A DNA stretch of 64,000 nt from assembly GCA_009760855.2 (NCBI GenBank), contig WPIO01000056.1:1430501-1494500 (forward strand), read 5' to 3'. The notes under the pieces are model-generated. The model made no database searches. It was not told the origin of the DNA and worked only from the letters and a program-made list of their open reading frames with translations. Position numbers and translations under genes: made by a program. Numbering within the stretch: the first letter of the stretch is position 1; each line of letters begins with the position of its first letter. This document shows positions 56,317 to 64,000 of this stretch, piece after piece. The DNA comes from Cristatella mucedo. Lineage: Eukaryota; Bryozoa; Phylactolaemata; Cristatellidae.

Positions 56317-57042
56317 TACTGCCTAGTCTCTCACTCTCTCCTCTCTTATCTCACTCTACATTCTCTTCTCTTTACCTATCTCACTTTTTCATCTCCTCTC
56401 GCACTCTCCCCTCTCATCTCTTATTCTCCTCTCCCTCTCTCTCTCACTTTTTTATCCTCTCCTTTATTACTCTCTCCTCTCGTCTCTTACCCTCTTACTC
56501 CCTCCACTCCTCTCTTTTCCTCTCCGAATCTCTACTCTCTCTCTCTCCTCTCTCATCACCTTCTCTACACTCTCTTTTCTTCTTGCTTACTCTCTCCTCT
56601 CGTTACTTACTCTCTAGTCTCCCAATCTCACCTCTCTTATCTCACTGTACTCCATCCTCTCTTTTTCACCTCCATTCTCTCCTCGCCTCTTGCACTCTCA
56701 CCTCTTCTCTCTTAATCTCTCCTCTCTCTCTCTCTCACTTACTTCTCTCATCTCTCACCTCCCCTTCTACTCTCTTTTCTTCTCTCTTACTCTCCTCTTT
56801 TTCAATCTCTTCTCTTCTCGTGATCTCTCCTCTCCTCTCTTATTCTCTAGTCTCTCCCTCTTCATTCTCTTATTTCTACTCGCCCGCGTTTCCTCTCTGA
56901 CTCTCTCCTCTTCTCTCGAACTCTCTGCTCCCACTCTCTCTTCTCTCTCTCTCTCACTCTCTCCTCCCCTAATTCACTATCTCCTCTTCTCTCTTAATCT
57001 CGCTTTTTACTTCTTACTCTTTACTCTTTGTCTCCTCTTTAC
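56235..57042. repeat. Polypyrimidine tract, (CT)n then CTCTCCTCTTA-like
   Basis: About 78 bp of pure CT is followed by roughly 730 bp of imperfect C/T-rich sequence with scattered A. The long ORFs across it (Ser/Leu-rich) are artefacts. Confidence 0.95.
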
Positions 57043-57690
57043 AATATTAATAATACACTTGATAAAGTGCCCTCGGAGAACTCAATCTCTTTTAGGTGCT
57101 TTACATTTGCTGTAAAGGAAACACGATCGAATGTTGAGTGGCATCACGCTCATAAACAACAAGAATAGCATATTTAGGGGTGACATGCACAGGGTCAGCA
57201 TGCAAGTTTGGTTAGTGGCAGCATGAAACAGTTTCAGCACGAATAAGCACATAAAGGACGAATCACAGGGACCCACTAAATGCTGTCATAAATAGTTGAG
57301 TTTTTCGTTTCTTTTTAAATGTGGTCAAGTCAGGGATGTTGTGAAGGCAGTCGGGAGTGAGTTCCGGGCTTTGGACGCATACGAACTAAATGCGTGGTCT
57401 CCAAAAGATTTGAGGTTCGTACGAGGTGTAGGAGAGCAGTTAGATTCTGAAAAGCGGAGGTTGCAATGCTTTGCCTGGTGGGGCAGTGGATCTGATAGGT
57501 AAGCTGAAGCCAAAGAATAAATGGACCTAAAAGTGAGCGACAAAACCTTGAAGTCGATGCGTTGTTTGACTGGTAGCCAGTGCAGGTCGGCGAGAAGTGG
57601 TGTGATGTGGCAACTGCCACGCTCACAACAGAGAAGCATAGCTGCAGAGTTTTGTACCAACTCTAAGCGCCTGATTGCACAGGCCTTGCA
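57043..57690 (-). mobile_element. LINE family A inserted in the polypyrimidine tract
   Basis: The minus strand encodes [27 protein letters not shown]... and TNLKSFGDHAFSSYA, with the 3' UTR, hairpin and short (ATT)n tail at 57043. It is 5' truncated. The same C/T tract resumes on the right. Confidence 0.9.
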
Positions 57691-58050
57691 CAGGCCTATT
57701 TCCTCTCATTCACTCTTCCTCGCCTCTCTTACTCTCCTCTTTTCTTACTCTCTCTTCTCTTCTCTTGCTCTTATTTCTTCTCTCTCACGCTTTTTTCTCC
57801 TCACTCACTCCAATCTCCTATTCTCTCTTCTCATGACTTACTCTCTTCTCTACTTTCTTGCTGTCATTTGTCTCATTACCTCCTCTCTCACTCTGTCTTC
57901 TCTTCTCTTAATGTTTCTTCTCCTCTCTTGCTCTCTCCTCTCTCTTTCGCTCTCTCCTTTCCCACTCTCTCTTCTCACATACAACTCTCTCGTCTATTTG
58001 AATCTCTCACCTATTCCTCTCCTCTCTCCCCCATCTCCTCTCTCAGGTCA
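57691..58050. repeat. Polypyrimidine tract, second part
   Basis: Continues the C/T-rich tract beyond the LINE insertion. ORFs here are low-complexity. Confidence 0.93.
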
Positions 58051-59048
58051 TCATCCTGATTACTGCCATATAGCTTATAAAATACTGTAGCTAGCTACGT
58101 TTCACGAAGTTGCTTTTGAAATCTCAAAGAATTTTGTTGCCATAGTATTCTTTGACAAATCTCTAAATTACTATAACGCCAACTTTCACCTAAATATGCT
58201 ATCACCTGATGATTTTTGCTGCTAAATAACTGGCCTACGGTTTAGGATCGCCAATCCAAGCCACGGTAGTATGTGCTGCTTAGCAAGCGAATCTCACACT
58301 TGTCAGTGATTAATCAGAGCCAATCCATGTCAACAGCGCTCTATCTTTAACTTCTTCTGTCTTCTCTAGCAATTTATATTTCCAATTAGCATTGCCTTTG
58401 CAGGTATTCATTTGTAGATCGTGGCGCCTGGAACCCGGCCACCGAGACAGGCTCAATGTCCTCCGACATTCCAAAGCTATTATTAGGTGTGAAGTATTAG
58501 GGTTGAAACGATGGGTGAGCTGAACCACCTCCTTCTTATATTCTCTCCTGCCAACCACCGACACTTTACAAGAATATGCGTCTCTGTGGGAAGCCACGTG
58601 CTACGAGTCAGTTTGGGCTACTACAGTGGAGAGCTGAGAGAACGATTAGATAAAGGATTGAGTTCTGCTCTCGCTCTGCAGCAAACATAACAAGGGTAAC
58701 TAACTGCACGTATCCTGATGGAGGCATGGGGCACGAAAAAATGGTGAACAACACACATCGGCTGCAACTAAGCAGATACGTCGGGCATGGCTGAATTAAG
58801 CGCACACTTGGAGATACTGGTAGCGTGGATGAGAACGTCCAAAGACCGTCGCATAACATGCGAAGTTGGGGCTGCAGTAACAAAGACGGCTTCGCATGGA
58901 AACTCTAAGGCACCCACGCTCAACGACCAGCAGGACAGAAGTGCCCGCACTGCAGGGTAATTCATAATCTGAAGAACAGGTAGCTGACTCATTATTCATA
59001 GAAGACTTGAAAGCAAGCTGTAAGCCCTTGCATTAGCAATGTATTCTT
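58051..59048. other. No recognised gene
   Basis: Minus-strand ORFs of 91-95 codons (for example 58310-58597) lack motifs or homopolymer bias. None is recognised. Confidence 0.35.
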
Positions 59049-59211
59049 GGCGAGCCGATGGCACAGTAAGTAAGGCGGTTGCTTTAAGTGGGTTCGATTC
59101 CTGCGGTGGGCGATCCTTTATCCTGCTGCAAGCGGTGACGATAGCCATAAAGGTCCTTCTGTCGCTGCATAAAAGAGGCTGTTGAATTAGCTAGTTTTTT
59201 TATTAATTAAA
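59049..59211 (+). mobile_element. SINE family 1
   Basis: GCACAGTAAGTAAGGCGG, the B box GGGTTCGATTCCTGC, GGGCGATCCTTTATCC, GTCGCTGCATAAAAGAGGCTG and a T-rich end. Confidence 0.88.
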
Positions 59212-59793
59212 AGCAATGGCTCTGGAGGCGTTGAGAATAATCGGATGGATTTTTGTTCACACCTGGCTCCTGTGACTTTGAGCCCGGTACCTCATTTTAT
59301 TTCGAGGATGCGTAAATTCCTTGGATTTTCGTTTGCATGTGGTAAAAAACTGTACACCCGCTTAAAGTTCCTTTAATAGCGATAGCAGAAAGTATCTCTC
59401 AAATTTGGGAAGAATAATATCGCAGTCGCGATAGGGTTAAGCAGATCCTGTCCTGCGACGTTGTATGTCGATCTACATAAATTGACCAAATCGAGCCTGA
59501 TAAACAAGTGCTGGTCCGTGCGCTGAGTTCATCAAGTTACTTGGAGATATTTAGATAAAGAAACGGCATCGTAAAGCTGTTCCTACGTACGTAAGGTTCA
59601 ACCAAGCCTTGGACTAGCCAGTTAGAGTGCGTGTTCGTAAACTGTTCTTCTAAAATGATCTCCTAATCAATGCAATCAACCAACACCGGCAAGTCGTAAG
59701 GGGACCGAGATAGCATAACTGACAGATATTCCTCAGCAGACTGCAACTGGCAGGTCCTTATTGGGGGGGGGGGTTACTTTCCCCTCCGCCTAC
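59212..59793. other. No recognised feature
   Basis: Ordinary sequence with an 11-G run at 59763-59773. Confidence 0.35.
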
Positions 59794-60021
59794 CCGGAAG
59801 AGGCGCTTTGCTGAGGATGCTTCCTTAAGCCCCCATTCTTGCAGGTAGCCGTAGTGTTTAACAAGGTTCTTGGCCGAGCCTACAATGCTTTTAGAAAGCA
59901 GTTCTAAAGGCTTCACCGACGGCGAGCCTTCAGCGTATTTCTTCATGTTGTCCCTACGTGGGGAGCTGTCGCTTTTTTTTTTATCTCGACCGAAAAGGCT
60001 GGGACGGTTCACCTTCGGCGC
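59794..60021 (-). CDS. Candidate coding exon of unknown family
   Basis: 76 codons in phase 0-0 between a possible acceptor (GGCTTAG, weak pyrimidine tract) and donor (CGG|GTAGGC): APKVNRPSLFGRDKKKSDSS... to ...WGLKEASSAKRLFR. A basic, Ser-rich start is followed by a helix-like part (ELLSKSIVGSAKNLVKHYGY). Composition looks protein-like, but I recognise no domain and have no neighbouring exon. Part of the upstream region (60040-60130) is also open in two other frames, which weakens the case. Confidence 0.25.
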
Positions 60022-61627
60022 CTAAGCCGAGTCAGGCTGCAGAGGCGTTTCGTCGTCTTAGATAGGTCAAAGAGCTGCCGGTGGTGCTCTTTAAGCGAGA
60101 AGCTCCACTTCGTTTTAAAGAGTCTGTCTACAGACGTCTGCTGGGCAGCAGCTGCTGCAGGGCTACCAGTCCAGTACTCCAACCGAGTGAGCTATCGAGA
60201 CTACTCTTCCTACGGCAGTCAATACTGGGCGATAAGGACCCACTTTAAATTGCCACTTACTCTCAGGCCCAATCTCGGTGAACCTCGTGGATGAATGCAT
60301 ACTTACAAATGGAAATATTCAAGCAAGTGCATCCATTAAGCCTAGGTGATTGTCGAACAGCGAGAGCATCCACTGCATTTGATGAGCCATTCATATTCTG
60401 AACTTGTGGTGAATCCGGTAGGTGAATCCGGTTTGGCTGGCCACTCGTTCTGCCAGCCAATCAGAGCAGTGGACGAGTCGTGTTTTGGATCTATTCTTTT
60501 GAAAAACTCAATCGACAGTTTGGCCGCCCTGCTGCACCCTCCTTAAGCTGGGTGGCATCCCCCTTTCTAGGAGCAAGTTGCCCGCTATAATTGGCTCAGG
60601 CAAGGGCAAGGTCTATCCTTCCTCTAAAAAAGGTTCAGCCTCCTTAATAGTTAATCCGTGACAGCAGCACCAGCAGCTGCTGCTGCAGCTGGGCAACGGC
60701 AGCTTTTTCCTTCGGCATGCGCTGGGTGCATTAGTGCTGCACTTACAAGGCCTTAGCGCGAATCCAAGGATCAGAGCGTCGCCGCGTATTTGTCGTGCGT
60801 CGGTTGAGACTAGGTAGCACTGTCAGGAGGCGTGGCGTTGGCAGATCTCGTTCTGTCCAGACGCGGAGGCCGCCGCTTCCCGCCTGTGACTGTGTATGGG
60901 CATTTATTTCGAGATGGCTAAAGAGCCCTCTCGGACGACACGGCGTCAGAGCGCCGCCTCCAAGTGTTTTTCTCGAGGGAAAACCAATTTATTTTCAGAG
61001 AGGACTAATCGAGCCCGCTGTTCAGCGCCCCATCGGGCGCTGCCGCTGGTACTCCCAATGGAGGCCCCCGATTTTTTCTTAGATCGGGCCTGAAACGGCT
61101 CCACGTCGGAACGGCGCTCATTCGGCGCTGAGCTTTAGGCGTTGCGAAAATTAGTTTTGCCAATCACTTACAGGGACGAGCTGAGGAGCTTATGCGGGCG
61201 GCGGTCCTTCGGCAAGCGGATTCAAGCTATTGAGTACTATATTGGCTATATATTATTGTCTCTCTCTATATGTAGCGTAAATGTTTGTGTTATATATTAT
61301 TTGTATTAATATATATATATGTTATATATTATTGGCTATATTGTGTCTAGAATTTCCTAGAGGCTCAAATAGAAGTACAAAGGGGTTCTCTAGCGCATCC
61401 ATTGAGAGCTCTTAGATGGTCTCTTTAAGTAGAGAGGTTGGTAGTCATCCCAGAACGTTCGTCTACAGAATGGCCACACTATATTTAATTTTAAAATGGA
61501 ATCCGTAATTTTCTAAATACACTTGACCTTCCGGAACTAACCAGAAGCAGTCGTGTGCGGGTCCAGATATTCAGCTAGTTGATGTTTCGTCTGACACAGC
61601 AGTGAAGTTAGCTAAGCAGTGACTTTT
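60022..61627. other. No recognised gene; tRNA-like head near 60150-60230
   Basis: On the minus strand GATAGCTCACTCGGTTGGAG resembles a tRNA A box but no B box follows, so it may be a truncated SINE head. Repeats of GCAGCAGCTGCTGC lie near 60665-60690. A/T-rich repeats with TATATTATTGGCTATA lie near 61245-61345. Confidence 0.4.
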
Positions 61628-61808
61628 TGCATGCTGACCCTGTGCATGTCACCCCTAGCTAGCCATGTTATTCATTTTGTTTTCTTATCAAGCATGATTT
61701 TAGTCACCATTCAATTGCATTTCCATTTGCAGCAAATATAAAGCGCCTAGAGAGAGATTAAGTTCTCTGAGGGTGTTTTATCAAGTGCATTATTATTATT
61801 ATTATTAC
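61628..61808 (+). mobile_element. LINE family A 3' end
   Basis: GCATGCTGACCCTGTGCATG, GCGCCTAGAGAGAGATTAAG, TTCTCTGAGGGTG and an (ATT)n tail. Confidence 0.9.
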
Positions 61809-61936
61809 TTTTCAGTAAGCTGCATAAGCTTCTAGAGAGTGTTCATGACCAAAGCCTCCTGACTGATGGCTTTCATGCAAGCTATTTGGAATACTGTGGT
61901 GGCAGACTATCAATAAGTATAACTATTTTCTCAGCA
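61809..61936. other. Short spacer between two LINE A copies
   Basis: Nothing recognised. Confidence 0.4.
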
Positions 61937-62310
61937 TAATAATAATAATAATAATGTGTTTGATAAAGCGCCCTCAGAGAGTTTTGCACCAGCTGCAATC
62001 GCCTGATGGCACATGCTGGTACGCCAGTAAGCAGTGAGTTGCAGAAGTCAAGACGGGATGTCACGAATGCATGGACCAACTTGGAAGTGGTATCCTTATC
62101 TAAACAAGCCCGCATTTTGGCATTTTGTTACGTAGATGAAAGTAGGCAGATTTGACTGTGGAGCTGATGTGGTCGTCTAACTTGAGGACACTTTGGAATA
62201 TGACACCTAGATTTTGAGCTGATTCAACAGGAGATAAGCTGGCAGAGCCAATTTTGAGCGTCAGCCTTTCCAATCTCTGAATCACACTGGGTTTGCCCAT
62301 TACTAGCATA
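61937..62310 (-). mobile_element. LINE family A with internal deletion
   Basis: From the left: (ATA)n tail, TTTGATAAAGCGCCCTCAGAG, then a direct jump into ORF sequence (GTTTTGCACCAGCTGCAATC) and on to the LVMGKPSVIQRLERL region. The whole 3' UTR and the ORF end are missing between the two parts. Confidence 0.88.
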
Positions 62311-63164
62311 GCATTCTTACAATAAGGAAACAGCGTTTGTAATTCCTCTGGTACACAACCTTCTAAGTTGTTTTACTACAATCATTTTTTCATATATTTT
62401 AATTGTAAATACTTCACAGAAAGCTTCTCTTTTGTCGTCTTTCAAGCCATCTGGAAAGGGTAACCTAGATTTATGAAGCCACATTTCCGATAACCTTTGG
62501 TTACGTTCAATTAAAGCATAGGTCTAACCTCGCTTGTACAAATTCCTGACTGCGAGCGTAACAAATGATAACTCAGGGGTTAAAAGACTCCACGTGGCTT
62601 GGCGTTCGATCAGGGCTGAAACTATTCGAATAAGCCCTACGACTGTCCGTGCTGCGGCGAAGCTTTTTAGAGACTATCATTTTTAGGAGCTCGTGTTCTA
62701 GAGTAGAAAAAAAGCTGAAAAACGCGCCGCTAAGACGCCAGCTGGCTTTACGGAGCGTTTCGGCAGTGCTAAAATGAACGCAGCGTCGGAAAGAAAGAAG
62801 TGCGCCTGGCGCCTTCATCTGAAGTGAAAAACCTACGTCATCGGCTGCACAGACGGCGAGAGCGAACACGCTCGCTCGCCCGTTTCGATGGGTGCTTATA
62901 AACGAAAGGCGACGCGAATCTCTTGCCTATACGAGTAGCGCGGCTGCGGCGAGCCGACGCCGACCCGCTGTTACTCGCGAAGAAAGCATGTGTGTGACTC
63001 ACACGAGAAGCAGCTTTCCCGGTGACTGCGAGAAAATTAGTCGTATCATCCTGAAAGCTACTTTCCTCGCAAATGCAAGCATAAATATGGCGCTGCTACA
63101 GTATCCCGCCCAATTTGTGCTATTCATAATTACGCACGGTTAAGCTTGGATGAATCATAATTCG
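62311..63164. other. No recognised gene
   Basis: A/T-rich, then moderately GC-rich from 62.6 kb. The ORFs at 62573-62869 (minus) and 62892-63143 (plus) have no motif. Confidence 0.35.
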
Positions 63165-63847
63165 TCAAAGCGTAACCGCAGGGATAACGCATCTAAGTTG
63201 GTCCATGCAATTGTGATATCCCGCCTTGACTTCTGTAACTCGCTGCTTGCCGGTCTACCGGCATGTGCAATCAGAAGCTTACAGCTGGTGCAAAGCTCTG
63301 CAGCTAGGCTTGTCTGTCGTGAGCGACGCAGTTGCCACGTCACACCACTTCTCGCCGACCTGCACTGGCTACCAGCCAACCAACTCACCCACTTCAAGGT
63401 TTTGTCACTCACTTTCAGCTCCCTCCATTCTTTGGCTCCAGCCTACCTATCAGATCTACTGCCCCACTAGGCTAAGCATCGTACCACCCGCTTTTCGGAG
63501 TCTAATTGTTTACCTATACCTCTCACAAACCTCAATTCCTTTGGAGACCATGCCTTTAGTTCGCATGCTCCCAAAGCTTGGAACTCACTCCCGACTTATG
63601 TCACGACATCCCCTGACTTGACCACATCTATAAAGAAGTTAAGCACGCAACTATTTATGACAGCATTTAGTGGGTTCCTGTGATTCATCCTTTACGCGCA
63701 TATGCGCCAAGCTGGTTTGGTCTAGCGGTTAAGGTGCTCGCCCCGACCAAGTTCTGACTGAGGTCGTGGGCTCGAGCCCCGAGGCATATGTGAAGCGCCT
63801 GAATAGAGATCAAGTTCTCTTGTGGCGCTATATAAATAAATAAATAA

Positions 63848-63904
<57 letters not shown>

Positions 63905-64000
63905 GCCACTAACCATACGTGCATGCTGTCCCTGTGCATGTCACCCCTAATCGCGTTATTCCTATTGTTTATTGAGCACGATACCACTCACCATCCGATC
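63165..64000 (+). mobile_element. LINE family A, 3' half, with nested SINE-2
   Basis: Encodes [20 protein letters not shown]... and [20 protein letters not shown], then shifts frame. The 3' UTR is split at 63707 by a SINE-2 and resumes at 63901 with GCAGCCACTAACCATACGTG, running off the window edge before the tail. Confidence 0.9.
63707..63900 (+). mobile_element. SINE family 2 nested in LINE A
   Basis: GGTTTGGTCTAGCGGTTAAGG (A box), GGGCTCGAGCCCCGAGGC (B box), the hairpin AGCGCC...GGCGCT, then (AATA)n and a long (TA)n tail. Nearly identical to the copy at 34600 over the body, so both are fairly young. Confidence 0.92.

Noticed and set aside
56055-57115. 281- and 141-codon Ser/Leu-rich ORFs that look membrane-like
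   Set aside because: Translation of a polypyrimidine tract; any C/T tract gives S, L, F and P.
60150-60230. tRNA gene on the minus strand
   Set aside because: Only an A-box-like stretch; no B box or fold.

Overview
The window is nuclear DNA of an animal, very probably an invertebrate. It has introns with GT-AG and GC-AG borders, an exportin-4 gene, a cytochrome P450 of the CYP26 (retinoic-acid hydroxylase) family, many L2-like LINEs, tRNA-derived SINEs and many microsatellites. I cannot name the species. No bacterial operons, rRNA genes or CRISPR arrays are visible.

Host genes. (1) Four internal exons near the 5' end of exportin-4 (XPO4) lie on the minus strand at 749-4847 and join in phase; the rest of the gene runs off the left edge, and the first coding exon was not found. 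(2) A complete six-exon CYP26-like gene lies on the plus strand at 44593-50560 (480 codons, all splice sites good). It keeps the ExxR and haem-cysteine motifs, but the I-helix threonines are replaced and the haem loop is one residue longer than usual. A perfect DR1-type nuclear-receptor site lies about 0.45 kb upstream of its ATG. (3) Weaker candidates are a 43-residue ORF with a signal peptide (13446-13577), a possible exon at 59794-60021 (minus) and a 139-codon ORF at 18464-18883.

Repeats fill most of the rest. L2-like LINE family A ends in an (ATT)n tail behind a conserved nested hairpin. L2-like LINE family B ends in a CATA-type tail. A third, diverged relative lies at 24 kb. SINE family 2 carries the same 3' hairpin as LINE A, so it is probably mobilised by LINE A, as MIR is by L2. 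SINE family 1 has a different tail. Elements are nested: SINE-2 in LINE B, SINE-1 and SINE-2 in LINE A, LINE B in a LINE A tail, LINE A in a long polypyrimidine tract, and a 251-bp solo LTR in a LINE B 3' end. A second solo LTR (6709-8021) has 4-bp target duplications. A 563-bp non-autonomous DNA transposon with roughly 95-bp inverted repeats lies at 28395-28957.

Tandem repeats include a 12-bp minisatellite (27.2 kb), a 34-bp one (14.2 kb), a 17-bp one that grew from the LINE B 3' end (52.6 kb), and 119-bp and 122-bp duplications. CpG-rich stretches without recognised genes lie near 12.5-14.1, 39.6-43.4, 50.6-51.3, 54.3-55.2 and 60.7-61.2 kb.
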